Source: Halobellus clavatus (GTDB taxonomy: Archaea; Halobacteriota; Halobacteria; Halobacteriales; Haloferacaceae). Taken from it: a DNA stretch of 64,000 nt. Below the pieces are notes generated by a model, which was not told the origin of the DNA, did no database searches, and saw nothing but the letters and a program-made list of their open reading frames with translations. The stretch lies in assembly GCF_900107195.1 (NCBI RefSeq), contig NZ_FNPB01000004.1, forward strand, positions 242,587-306,586. The letters are read 5' to 3'. Each line of letters begins with the position of its first letter. The stretch's first letter is position 1. Shown here in pieces: positions 1 through 8,072 of the stretch. Made by a program: the position numbers and the translations under genes.

Positions 1-160
1 TCCGGTTCACGAGACTGTCGAGCAGGGTGGTCTTGCCCATCCCGTTGCGACCGAAGATGCCGATGACCTCGTTGTCGCCGACGTCGATGGAGACGTCGAA
101 CAGGATCTGACTGGAGCCATAAAAGGCGTTGAGATCCTCGACGGTCAGAAGGTCACTCAC
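1..160 (-). CDS. livF: Branched-chain-type ABC transporter ATPase LivF, N-terminal part (cut by window edge)
   Basis: The first 53 residues of an ABC ATPase are visible; the rest lies beyond the left edge. A Walker A motif, GRNGMGKTT, appears near residue 40, and the spacing from the start fits LivF. The GTG start at 160 overlaps the livG stop by eight bases (GTGAGTGA), so the two genes are translationally coupled. LivF and LivG are the two energising subunits of branched-chain amino acid or aromatic acid uptake systems. The membrane subunits and binding protein are not in view and may lie further left. The operon continues from the demethylase/metF genes upstream, which suggests the cargo may be an aromatic acid or methylated compound (inference). 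Confidence 0.85.
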   Translation of the reverse strand, partial: MSDLLTVEDLNAFYGSSQILFDVSIDVGDNEVIGIFGRNGMGKTTLLDSLVNR

Positions 161-875
161 CAAGATACACCTCCTTGACGTCGGTATTCTCGACGACTTC
201 CTCGGGCGTCCCCGTCGTCAGGACCGCCCCGTTGTGCAGGACTGTGATCCGATCAGAAATCGCCCGAACCAGATCGATGTCGTGTTCGATGACGAGCATC
301 GTGTAATCGCCGCGGAGTTCCTCCAGCAACTCTTTGACCTCGTCGGTCTCGGACTGATTCAGCCCGGCGGCGGGCTCGTCAAAGAGGATGACCTCCGAGT
401 CGACCGCCAGCGTGAGCGCGATGTCGAGGAACCGCTGCTGGCCGTGTGCGAGGTTCTTCGCGACGGTATCGAGTTCGTCACCCAGGTGCGCGAGCTCCGC
501 GACCCGTTCGATCTCCTCGGAGAGATCCTCGCGGCGCCCGAACGCGGTCCCGACCGTTCGGGTCGGGTCCCGGACCGCCAGCCGCAGGTGCTTGCGGACG
601 GTCATCTCCGGGAAGTACTGCACGACCTGGAACGACCGGCCGATCCCTCTCTGCGTGATCTGTTCGGGCGCGAGCCCGGCGATGTCCTCACCGTTGAACT
701 CCACCGACCCGCGGGTCGGCGACAGTTCGCCGGTGATCAGATTGATCGTGGTCGTCTTTCCGGCGCCGTTCGGGCCGATGAGCCCGTGGATCTCCCCTTG
801 CCGCAGCTCCAGGGAAACGTCGTCGACGGCGACGAGCGAGCCGAACTCTTTGGTCAACCCTTCAACTGACAGCAT
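153..875 (-). CDS. livG: Branched-chain-type ABC transporter ATPase LivG
   Basis: A 240-residue ABC ATPase of the cytoplasmic LivG type. Walker A is GPNGAGKTT (about residue 36). The signature region is AHGQQRFLDIA, in the GQQ form usual for LivG, and Walker B is ILFDEPAAGLN; the AAGLN tail is also typical of LivG. The ATG at 875 is preferred over an upstream frame start at 911 because the ABC fold begins immediately (MLSVEGLTKEFG). The gene follows metF in the same direction after 182 bp and overlaps livF. LivFG drives import of branched-chain amino acids or, in several bacteria, aromatic acids. The neighbouring O-demethylase and metF genes favour a methoxyaromatic or related substrate here, as inference only. 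Confidence 0.9.
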   Translation of the reverse strand: MLSVEGLTKEFGSLVAVDDVSLELRQGEIHGLIGPNGAGKTTTINLITGELSPTRGSVEFNGEDIAGLAPEQITQRGIGRSFQVVQYFPEMTVRKHLRLAVRDPTRTVGTAFGRREDLSEEIERVAELAHLGDELDTVAKNLAHGQQRFLDIALTLAVDSEVILFDEPAAGLNQSETDEVKELLEELRGDYTMLVIEHDIDLVRAISDRITVLHNGAVLTTGTPEEVVENTDVKEVYLGE

Positions 876-1057
876 AGTGCCTCCGTCGGTCGTTCGACGC
901 TGTGTGTCCACGGGCAGTTGACACCGGCGTCGGGGAGATGTGTTCGGCCATCGTGCGTCTTCTACGCAGATATCTGCCTTGTGTGGAATAACCTTTTCGG
1001 GGTACGCTCAGCCGCTCGAACGACTGATTTCAGTGAGTTGAGAAGAACCGGTCGGGC

Positions 1058-1951
1058 TTACTGCAGCCGGCTCGTCCGCCACTCTTCGGTATCGGGGACC
1101 TGATTGAACGTGTAGACGTGAATCCCGCGGATGCCGTACTCGTCGGCGTGCGGACCGAGGCCGTCGACCAGTTCGTCGGGCCGGTACCGCCCGCGGGAGC
1201 CGATGAACTGCTTGACGAACCCTACGATGCCCGTCGTCTTCTTGAGGAAGCGGACCGAATCGCCCACGCCGACCTTCTGAGAGATGTTGAGCAGTTTCTC
1301 GTACTTCATGACGCCGGGGATCCCGACTTCGACCGGCAGGTCGATGCCGCGGTCGCGGATCGTCTCGATCCACTCGAGGATGGTCTCCGGATCGTAACAG
1401 AGCTGGGTAGCGATGTACGTCGCGTAGGGGGCCTTCTTCTCCATCGCCTCGGTGAGCGTCTCCTGTGAGAGGAATTCGTGGCCCTCGGGATAGCCCGTGA
1501 TCCCGATCTCTTCGAACTCGTACTCGAGGTCGTCGAGCGCGACGAGCATGTCGTAGGCCGACTCGAACTCGCCGATCGGCTCCTCGCGGTCGCCACCGGG
1601 GACGAAGATGTCGTCGATCCCGACCGCCTTGAGTCGCTCACAGATTTCTGCGAGGTGCTCGGGGCCGCGGACGTACCGCGCTGAGACGTGCGGGACGACC
1701 TCGTAGCCCGCCTGTGCCGCCTCTTCGGCGGCCTCGATAGTCGCCTCGAGTTCCAGTTGCGGCGAGGCGGTGATCGTCACTGTCGCACCCTCCGGGAGGT
1801 GTGCGATCTCCTCGTCGAAACTGTCGAACGGCATCAGTTCGAATCGGGGGTTTTCCAGGAGCGATTCCGTAGTCGTCTGCGTCGTCGACGCGCTGAGTCC
1901 TTGCGAAGCCATCGTATGCGTTGGGGTGTGATCGGGTGCTGAAACAGCCAT
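1058..1951 (-). CDS. metF: Methylenetetrahydrofolate reductase-like protein (MetF family)
   Basis: A 297-residue protein, the usual MetF length, with a TIM-barrel pattern: conserved HVSARYV near residue 87, a VPGGDREEP segment, and a VGIPGVMKYEKLLNIS segment matching the MetF PGIM...LL region. MetF interconverts methyl-THF and methylene-THF using FAD. The gene lies 103 bp after the LigM-like gene at 2055-3404 and runs the same way. A THF-dependent demethylase makes methyl-THF, and MetF would oxidise it back into the C1 pool. The ligM-metF pairing is known from Sphingobium SYK-6. The start is the ATG at 1951. Methionine synthesis is the alternative role. Confidence 0.85.
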   Translation of the reverse strand: MAVSAPDHTPTHTMASQGLSASTTQTTTESLLENPRFELMPFDSFDEEIAHLPEGATVTITASPQLELEATIEAAEEAAQAGYEVVPHVSARYVRGPEHLAEICERLKAVGIDDIFVPGGDREEPIGEFESAYDMLVALDDLEYEFEEIGITGYPEGHEFLSQETLTEAMEKKAPYATYIATQLCYDPETILEWIETIRDRGIDLPVEVGIPGVMKYEKLLNISQKVGVGDSVRFLKKTTGIVGFVKQFIGSRGRYRPDELVDGLGPHADEYGIRGIHVYTFNQVPDTEEWRTSRLQ

Positions 1952-2054
1952 CACGGGCGACGTCTATGTTCGGCGTCGTGAGACCGTTTACCGTCACCCG
2001 ATTCACCTATTAGAAGTAGGAACGGTCACGGCATAAACCTTGTCTTCCCGGACC

Positions 2055-3404
2055 CTATCGGTTGTCGGCGGTGTAGGGGACCGGCGCGACTGTGGCTGAG
2101 ATCTCCGTCCGCTCGTGACGCTCGACGGCCGGATTCGCCGAGTCATCGGGTTCCCCCCAGACGACGGTCACGTCGGTTCCCGGCGTCGCGAGACCGACGT
2201 CGATGGTCGCCAGCGAGATCATCGCTCGCTCGTTGGCCGTGTACGCGCTCATTCGGGAGATCCCGACGACGTCGCCGTCCCGCAGGATGACGTCGTGGTG
2301 AGACGTCGAGCGCCACGGAATCGGGAACTGGACGAATCGCTTCGAGGGCCCTTCTTCGAACAGCGACGCAAACACGGCGATCACGTCCTCGCTGTCCCAC
2401 TCTAAGGTGACGAGCGTCCGCTCGGGGTCAGCCATCTCCGCGGCGATCGCGTCCTTGCCGACGAAGTCGTGCTCCAGATCGACGAGGGGCTCGTACCCGA
2501 TTTCGACGGGGGAGACGTAGTAATCGGTGACGTCCGTCGAATCGAGGCTCCCGGCGATAGAGTAGTGTCCCTCGATATTCCGCGCATCCAGCCACTCGCG
2601 ATACGGCCGCATCGCGTCGCTGTCGTACACGGCGGGCAGCGGCATCCCGAGCCACCCGGACACCACCGACGAACTCCCGTAGCTCTTCCCACCCAGTTGG
2701 CGTATGCCGTACTCCGTCCCGGCGTCGAGCACCAGCCGTTTGATCGCCTCGCTGTCCTCCCACGGGCCCCAGAACTCGAAGCCCGCCTCGCCGGACATTC
2801 CGTGCCGGAGGATCGTGACGTCGTGGCCGTCCATCGATACATCGGTGAAATTGAAGAATCCGAGATCCGGCAGGGGCTCGTCAGTCACCGCGGCCATCAC
2901 GTCGAGGGCGTCGGGGCCCTGGATCTGGTAGCGATACTGCTTCGGCGGCCCCTCGCGGACGCCTGCGGTCTCCTCGCGTTCCGTCTCGACGGCGTAATCG
3001 CCCGTCTCGACGTGGTATTGGATCCAGTTGACGCCCTGCGGCGGCCCGACGAGCGCGTACCCGTCGTCGCCGAAGTTGAAGAGGATCCCGTCACCGATGA
3101 AGTAGCCGTCGGGGTTGGCGAGGACTAACTGTTTCGCCTGGCCTCGCTGGAAGTCTGCGAAGCCGTTCACCGCGAGGTCGGCGAACAGGTCGAGGGCGTC
3201 GGGGCCGTCGACCCAGTAGTCGACCATGTGGTGTGACTGATCCGCGAACGAGCAGTTCTCGCGCCACGCCCGCTGCTCTTCGATCCAGTTCGTGTGTTCG
3301 TCGGGGACGTTCGGAAACCCGAACGCGCCCCGGCCCTGAGAACGGAGCAGGTCGACGGGGGAGTCGACCGTCTGTATCAAATCCTCGAGACTCTGGTTGG
3401 TCAT
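2055..3404 (-). CDS. LigM/DesA-like tetrahydrofolate-dependent O-demethylase (GcvT superfamily), paralogue 1
   Basis: A 449-residue protein of the GcvT/aminomethyltransferase superfamily. It has the layout I associate with vanillate and syringate O-demethylases (LigM, DesA): an N-terminal NW..EQ.AWRENC..ADQSHHMVD block, a HGMSGEAGFEFWGP block near residue 225, and a C-terminal DVTVVWGEP strand. Such enzymes move an aryl methyl-ether methyl group to THF, leaving a phenol and methyl-THF. Glycine-cleavage GcvT is about 360 residues and lacks the HHM block. Dimethylglycine or DMSP demethylases are relatives and cannot be excluded. The ATG at 3404 lies about 35 bp downstream of a TATA box. MetF follows directly. 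Substrate unproven. Confidence 0.75.
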   Translation of the reverse strand: MTNQSLEDLIQTVDSPVDLLRSQGRGAFGFPNVPDEHTNWIEEQRAWRENCSFADQSHHMVDYWVDGPDALDLFADLAVNGFADFQRGQAKQLVLANPDGYFIGDGILFNFGDDGYALVGPPQGVNWIQYHVETGDYAVETEREETAGVREGPPKQYRYQIQGPDALDVMAAVTDEPLPDLGFFNFTDVSMDGHDVTILRHGMSGEAGFEFWGPWEDSEAIKRLVLDAGTEYGIRQLGGKSYGSSSVVSGWLGMPLPAVYDSDAMRPYREWLDARNIEGHYSIAGSLDSTDVTDYYVSPVEIGYEPLVDLEHDFVGKDAIAAEMADPERTLVTLEWDSEDVIAVFASLFEEGPSKRFVQFPIPWRSTSHHDVILRDGDVVGISRMSAYTANERAMISLATIDVGLATPGTDVTVVWGEPDDSANPAVERHERTEISATVAPVPYTADNR

Positions 3405-3434
3405 CGTAAGTACGTAGAAGTCGCCACCTTCGCA

Positions 3435-3442
3435 GTTATACA
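3435..3442 (-). promoter_or_regulatory. TATA box for the LigM-like gene (minus strand)
   Basis: On the minus strand the sequence reads TGTATAAC, about 35 bp before the ATG at 3404, which puts the expected transcription start about 8 nt upstream of the gene. It sits back to back with the TATA box of the divergent thioesterase gene, with about 40 bp between the two boxes. Confidence 0.5.
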
Positions 3443-3479
3443 TTGTGCTCGGTGCGGTGCTCCCTGCCGCCGAACAAAG

Positions 3480-3487
3480 ATATATAT
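3480..3487 (+). promoter_or_regulatory. TATA box for the thioesterase gene
   Basis: ATATATAT lies 27 bp before the ATG at 3511, the spacing of a leaderless haloarchaeal transcript. It supports that ATG over upstream in-frame alternatives. Confidence 0.6.
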
Positions 3488-3510
3488 GTAGTGCGCGAAA
3501 GACTGGGACG

Positions 3511-3912
3511 ATGTACGAGTTCGAGTGGAAGTGCGCATGGGGCGACGCTGACCCCCACGGCATCGCGTACTACCCGAACCTGATCGACGCGATGCACCGC
3601 GCGGGCGAGGAGTTTATGAACGACGCCGGCGTCGCTTACTGGGACGTGCCCGAGGAGTACGACATCCACTTCCCGATCGTCTCGATGGACACCGACTTCG
3701 AGCGGCCCGTCGAGGTGGGCGACGTGCTCACGATCTCCGTCGACCCCGACATCGGTGGTAAGAGCCTGGGGATGGCGTTCACCGCCACCGACGAGGACGG
3801 TAACGAACGGTTCAGCGCGCTGGAACAGCACGTCTGCGTCTCGAAATCAGACGACCGGCCGGTCGAGATCCCCGAGGAGGTCCGCGCGGCGCTGACTGAC
3901 GCGGTGGCGTAA
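3511..3912 (+). CDS. Hotdog-fold acyl-CoA thioesterase, 4-hydroxybenzoyl-CoA thioesterase family
   Basis: A 133-residue single hotdog domain. The N-terminal WGDADPHGIAYYPNLIDAMHRA block carries the D-x-x-G-I-x-Y-Y-P pattern of 4HBT-type thioesterases, in which the aspartate is catalytic. The family hydrolyses acyl-CoA or aryl-CoA thioesters in the cytoplasm. The gene is transcribed away from the LigM-like gene through a shared intergenic region and sits a few kb from an acyl-CoA ligase. A role in aryl-CoA turnover is therefore plausible but is inferred from position. General acyl-CoA housekeeping is the alternative. Confidence 0.8.
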   Translation: MYEFEWKCAWGDADPHGIAYYPNLIDAMHRAGEEFMNDAGVAYWDVPEEYDIHFPIVSMDTDFERPVEVGDVLTISVDPDIGGKSLGMAFTATDEDGNERFSALEQHVCVSKSDDRPVEIPEEVRAALTDAVA

Positions 3913-3967
3913 CGCCGCCGACACCGCCGCGTTTTCACCGGCGGTCCGCGGTGCCGTGTCCGGTTTT

Positions 3968-4729
3968 TCAGTTCCCGTACTGATAGTTGATCGTGACGGT
4001 GTTCGCCATCTCCTGAAGCTTCTGCAGGAGGTCCGCCTGGTACGCTTCGTCCTGCAACCGACCGGTCGGGACGACGATGCCGAACGAGCCGAGGACGCCG
4101 TCTTCGACGAGGATCGGAACCGCGGCCATCCCCATCCCGATCACCTGTTCGTTCCAGTCCACGGCGTACCCGTCTTCGCGGATCTGTTCGAGTTCGGCCC
4201 GCAGCACGTCGGGATCGGTGATGCTGTGCTCGGTCCGCTCTTCGAGGCCCCGCATCTCGATGATCTCGTCGACGCGTTCCTCGGGCAGATACGCCAAAAT
4301 AGCTTTGCCCGTCGCCACGGTGTGCATCGGGGTCGCCGCGCCCGTGTAGGTCCCCAGACTCAGCGCCTGCTGGCCCTCTTCTTGATGATACACGACCGCC
4401 CGCCCGTCGTTCTCGATCGTCAGGCCGACGAGTTCGTCGGTCTCGGAAACGACCCGTTTCATCTCGGGTTTCGCCACCTGAAACAGTCTGTTACGGTATT
4501 TCATCTTCCCACCGATGGTGAGAAAGTACGAACTCAGCCGATACTCACCGTCAGACCGGGTGACGTACTGCGTCTCGCTCAGCGAGCGGAGGTAATCGTA
4601 GACAGTGCTGTCGGGGAGGTCCATCCGCGCTGCGAGCTCTGAGGGACCCGCTCCATCGAGTTCCCAGAGGAGATCGAGGATCTCGAACGCCCGCGTCACC
4701 GTCGTGAGCGAACCGCGGTCGGTAGGCAT
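3968..4729 (-). CDS. IclR-family transcriptional regulator
   Basis: A 253-residue protein with an N-terminal winged helix (residues about 8-65, with ALAARMDLPDSTVYDYL-like recognition residues) and a C-terminal IclR effector domain with the ATGKAILAYLPEERV and GYAVDWNEQVIGM...VPI segments. Family members such as PcaR and PobR govern aromatic acid catabolism in bacteria. It converges with the thioesterase gene and lies between the two halves of the catabolic island, so local control of those genes is likely (inference). The ATG at 4729 is chosen because the winged helix starts right after it; upstream in-frame codons add a low-complexity basic stretch. Confidence 0.88.
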   Translation of the reverse strand: MPTDRGSLTTVTRAFEILDLLWELDGAGPSELAARMDLPDSTVYDYLRSLSETQYVTRSDGEYRLSSYFLTIGGKMKYRNRLFQVAKPEMKRVVSETDELVGLTIENDGRAVVYHQEEGQQALSLGTYTGAATPMHTVATGKAILAYLPEERVDEIIEMRGLEERTEHSITDPDVLRAELEQIREDGYAVDWNEQVIGMGMAAVPILVEDGVLGSFGIVVPTGRLQDEAYQADLLQKLQEMANTVTINYQYGN

Positions 4730-5338
4730 ACACAACAGTTGTCGTGGATCGTTGTGAACCTTCCGACTTGTTCGGACGGGAATCATCGAATCCGGACTGG
4801 GCCCGTTCCGGCGGACGCCGTGTGGGCTCGGGGGCGTCACCCGAATATACATAATTTTTCTCGGAGTTTTTCGCCTCTGGGCGTCCGTCCGAGATGATCG
4901 TGACAAATTCAGTCCGGTTATATCGGATGAAAATCGGCGATCGAGTCGGCTTCTTGCACGCCTATACTTTTGTTACTCCGAAAGTCCGTGCAAATAACAT
5001 ATGTACCAGTGTTACGTGAAACGGCGAGTGAGCTACAGACACGAGTGATGGGCCTGACCAGAGAAATATGAACTGTAATATCGAGTATATCGGATCAGCC
5101 TCGAATTCAGTGTCACGAACACACGACCAAAATTGCGAAAAACCGGTGGTAAAGCCGGGTATACGGGGGAAAATTGGCAGCGGATAGCGGCCTCAGCGTC
5201 TGCCGGGCCCCGCGGGAGCGTGGTGGAGTGTGGTCGAGGTCGACGGTCCCGCCGCGATCGAGCGCCTCTGAGTGTGCCGCCACACACGTGAAAAACTGCT
5301 TATTAATCCGATATTCCCGGATCAGTGGCCGTGAGAGC
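4730..5338. other. Intergenic region of about 610 bp upstream of the IclR gene
   Basis: No convincing gene on either strand. It is relatively AT-rich between about 4850 and 5150 and holds several TATA-like stretches that could serve the IclR promoter on the minus strand. It also contains the 3' flank of the dehydrogenase gene. No clear long inverted repeat or tRNA was found by eye. Confidence 0.6.
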
Positions 5339-6301
5339 TCAGGAGCGTGCCTCGACGGCCACGTACCGCTCCAGAATCGACTCGCCGTCGAAGAGTCGGG
5401 TGACGTTCGCGGCCAACTGATCGATGTTCCCTGCACGGCACTCACTGGTCATCGCCGCGATGTGAGGCGTCAAGACCACGTTGTCGAGGTCCTGCAGCGA
5501 GGAATCCGCCGGGACGGGTTCGCTCTCGAACACGTCCAGGCCCGCGCCCCCGATCGTTCCGGACTCGATCGCGTCGACGAGAGCCGCCTGCTCGACGACC
5601 GGACCGCGAGAGACGTTGACCAAGAGCGCGTCTTCGCGCATCCGGTCCAGTTCGGTCGCGCCGATGAGCCCGCGCGTCTCGTCGGTCAGTTCCGGAGTGA
5701 GGATCACGACGTCGCTCGATTCCAGCAGCGTCTCCAGGTCGGTTTGCCGACCGTGGGCCAGTTCCGCGTCGATGCTCGGGACGTACGGGTCGGCGACGAG
5801 GCGGTCCACGTCGAAACCGGAGAACAGCATCCCGACGCGCTTGCCGACGTTCCCGAAGCCGACGATGCCCACAGTCGATCCGGAGATGCGCCTCCCGAGT
5901 GGATACTCGTCGCGCCACCGCCCCTCGGCGATGAGTTCGCCGGCGGTCGGGAGGCGACGGGCCGTCGCGAGTGTCAGTCCGAGGGCGTGCTCCGCGACTG
6001 AGAGGGCGTTGTGCCCGGGCGTGTGCGTCACGGTGATCCCCTGCTCGCGTGCCGCGTCCAGATCGATCGAGTCGATTCCGGTGCCCAGTTTGCCGATCAG
6101 GTCGAGATCGGTTGCGCGCTCGAGGACTGCGCGGGTGAGTGGGACCCGTGAGGTCACGAGCGCGACGTCGTACGACGGGAGTTCCGTTCGGAGCGTGGCT
6201 TCCTCGGAATCGAGACCGACGGTCACGTCCCAGTCGTCGGGAAGCCCATTCAGCAGTCGGTCCGTCGGGGTGATGTCCTGATCGACGATTGCGCGGGTCA
6301 T
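5339..6301 (-). CDS. D-2-hydroxyacid dehydrogenase, NAD-binding
   Basis: A 320-residue protein of the D-isomer 2-hydroxyacid dehydrogenase family. The Rossmann nucleotide site is GIVGFGNVG (about residue 150). The catalytic residues are visible: Arg in NVSRGPVV, Glu in FESEPV, and His in LTPHIA. The family reduces 2-keto acids to D-2-hydroxy acids, or the reverse, with NAD(P)H; 3-phosphoglycerate dehydrogenase and glyoxylate reductase are close relatives, so the substrate is open. It follows the second LigM-like gene on the same strand with a gap of about 200 bp and may be part of the island. A start at 6313 would add four residues. Confidence 0.85.
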   Translation of the reverse strand: MTRAIVDQDITPTDRLLNGLPDDWDVTVGLDSEEATLRTELPSYDVALVTSRVPLTRAVLERATDLDLIGKLGTGIDSIDLDAAREQGITVTHTPGHNALSVAEHALGLTLATARRLPTAGELIAEGRWRDEYPLGRRISGSTVGIVGFGNVGKRVGMLFSGFDVDRLVADPYVPSIDAELAHGRQTDLETLLESSDVVILTPELTDETRGLIGATELDRMREDALLVNVSRGPVVEQAALVDAIESGTIGGAGLDVFESEPVPADSSLQDLDNVVLTPHIAAMTSECRAGNIDQLAANVTRLFDGESILERYVAVEARS

Positions 6302-6498
6302 ACTCGCTCTCATAGCAGCCGGGTACTTGGCAGTTACTAGATGCGAAGCGCGTGTGTGAACCGGTGTGGGGGTCTCCCCCTCGCACGCCGAGGGGTCGGT
6401 GCGTCCCTCCAGCGTGCCGGCGCAAAAGAACTGTCAGGGGCCGAACCGGGTGGGACAGACGTCAGGTTCGGATTCGGATGGTCAGTCGGTGGCGCGGA

Positions 6499-7851
6499 TT
6501 ACCGCTTGTCTTCGCTGTACGGCGCGTTCGCGACCGTCGCCGTGACTTCCTTCTGTGCGTGGCGCTCGACGCGCTTGTTGTCGTTGTCTTCGGGCTCGCC
6601 CCAGACCAGCGTGACTTCGGTCCCGGGCTCGGCGTACTCGGTGTCGATGACCGCCAGCGAGAGGAACTCGCGCTCGTTGTAGATGTAGGACTTGTCCGTC
6701 GAGACGCCGACGTGTTCGCCGTCCACGAGGACCTCGTCGTACGGACAGGCGGCCGACCGCGGGTGCGGGAAGTCCATGAACTGGTAGGTCTCGCCTTCGC
6801 TGAAGAGCGACGCGAAGATGTCGACCACATCCTCGTCGTCCCAGACCAGGGTGACCTTCTTGCGGTCGGGGTCCTCGACCTCGTCTTTCAGTGCCTCGGC
6901 ACCGACGAAGTCGTGGTCGAAGTTGACGATGTGTCCGTACCCGAGTTCGACCGGCGTGAAGAAGTAGTCCGTGATGTCGTCAGAGTCGAAGCTCCCGCCG
7001 ATCGACAGGAGTCCGTCGCCGACGCTGAGCCACTCGAGGTAGTCCTCCATCCCCTCGTCGAAGATGGCGGGGACGACGAGCGGGATCCAGCCGAGGATCG
7101 CGTTCGGCGTCTGGTAGGACTCCGCACCGAGGGCCTTGATGTCGTACTCCTCGCCGGCGTCCATCACGGCCTGTTTGACCGCCTCGCCGTCCTCGTAATC
7201 GCCCCAGAACTCGAAGCCGGGTTCGCCGGCCATACCGTGCCGCAGGAGCTTCGCGTCGACACCGTCGATCGAGATGTCGCCGAAGTTGAAGAAGCCGAGG
7301 TCGGGAATGTCGCCGTCGACGGCTTCCTCCATCACCTTGATCGCTTCCGGGCCCTGTACCTGGAAGCGGAAGTTGTTCGGGTCGTCTCCGGTCTGGACCG
7401 GCCGTCCCTGGATGTGTCCGTCGACGTCGTAGTCGCCGGTCTCGATCTGGTACTGGAGCCAGTTGTGGGCCGGCCGACTGCCGACGCTCAGGAACTTCTC
7501 GTCGTCGAGGTGGAACCAGATCGCATCGCCGATGTAGTTCCCGTTGGGGTTGGCGACGACGAGCTGTTTCGCCTTGCCGGGCTCGGTGTTCTCGAAGCTG
7601 TTGACCGCGAAGTCCTTGTAGAGGTCGAGCGCGTCGGGGCCCTCGACGTAGTGATCGGTCATGTGATACGACTGGTCGGCGAAGGCGACGCTCTCCCGCC
7701 AGGAGCGCTGCTCTTCGATCCAGTTCGTAATTTCGTCCGGGACCTTGGTGAATTCGCCGACACCGAGGTCTCGCGTCAATTCGACCGGGCTGCCTGCCTT
7801 CTCGACAGCCTCTGCCATACTATCGCTGAAAGACCACGCTCTGTCACTCAT
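6499..7851 (-). CDS. LigM/DesA-like tetrahydrofolate-dependent O-demethylase (GcvT superfamily), paralogue 2
   Basis: A 450-residue paralogue of the protein at 2055-3404, with the same blocks: NWIEEQRSWRESVAFADQSY-HMTD near residue 40, HGMAGEPGFEFWG near residue 210, and EVTLVWGEPEDND near the C terminus. The family transfers a methyl group from a methylated substrate to THF. The two copies differ clearly along their length, which argues for distinct substrates (for example guaiacyl versus syringyl acids, as with LigM and DesA) rather than recent duplication. It has its own TATA box and lies between an acyl-CoA ligase gene and a hydroxyacid dehydrogenase gene. Other one-carbon donors remain possible. 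Confidence 0.75.
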   Translation of the reverse strand: MSDRAWSFSDSMAEAVEKAGSPVELTRDLGVGEFTKVPDEITNWIEEQRSWRESVAFADQSYHMTDHYVEGPDALDLYKDFAVNSFENTEPGKAKQLVVANPNGNYIGDAIWFHLDDEKFLSVGSRPAHNWLQYQIETGDYDVDGHIQGRPVQTGDDPNNFRFQVQGPEAIKVMEEAVDGDIPDLGFFNFGDISIDGVDAKLLRHGMAGEPGFEFWGDYEDGEAVKQAVMDAGEEYDIKALGAESYQTPNAILGWIPLVVPAIFDEGMEDYLEWLSVGDGLLSIGGSFDSDDITDYFFTPVELGYGHIVNFDHDFVGAEALKDEVEDPDRKKVTLVWDDEDVVDIFASLFSEGETYQFMDFPHPRSAACPYDEVLVDGEHVGVSTDKSYIYNEREFLSLAVIDTEYAEPGTEVTLVWGEPEDNDNKRVERHAQKEVTATVANAPYSEDKR

Positions 7852-7880
7852 TGTGGGAGTCCAGCTAAGTGGAGCCGCGT

Positions 7881-7891
7881 ATTATACTTAA
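7881..7891 (-). promoter_or_regulatory. TATA box for the second LigM-like gene
   Basis: On the minus strand TTAAGTATAAT, preceded by a purine-rich BRE-like stretch, lies about 35 bp before the ATG at 7851. It indicates independent transcription rather than read-through from the ligase gene. Confidence 0.5.
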
Positions 7892-8072
7892 GGTTTCGGT
7901 AGACGGTCCGAGCGAATCGGAAATTTCCTCTTTCTATATAAAGATACCGTGGAATTTGGTATCACGAATCCCGTCGATTTCGGACTCGTTTCAGCACGCA
8001 CGAGATTCTTTCACGGAGAACAGCGATGAAACGGATTCGACGCGCGCTCGGCCGTCGCCAGAGCGACGGGGT

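Noticed and set aside
2055..7851. Glycine cleavage system T protein (GcvT) as identity for the two GcvT-superfamily genes
   Set aside because: The proteins are about 450 residues, well above GcvT length, carry the HHM and NW..EQ.xWR blocks, and no other glycine cleavage genes are nearby.
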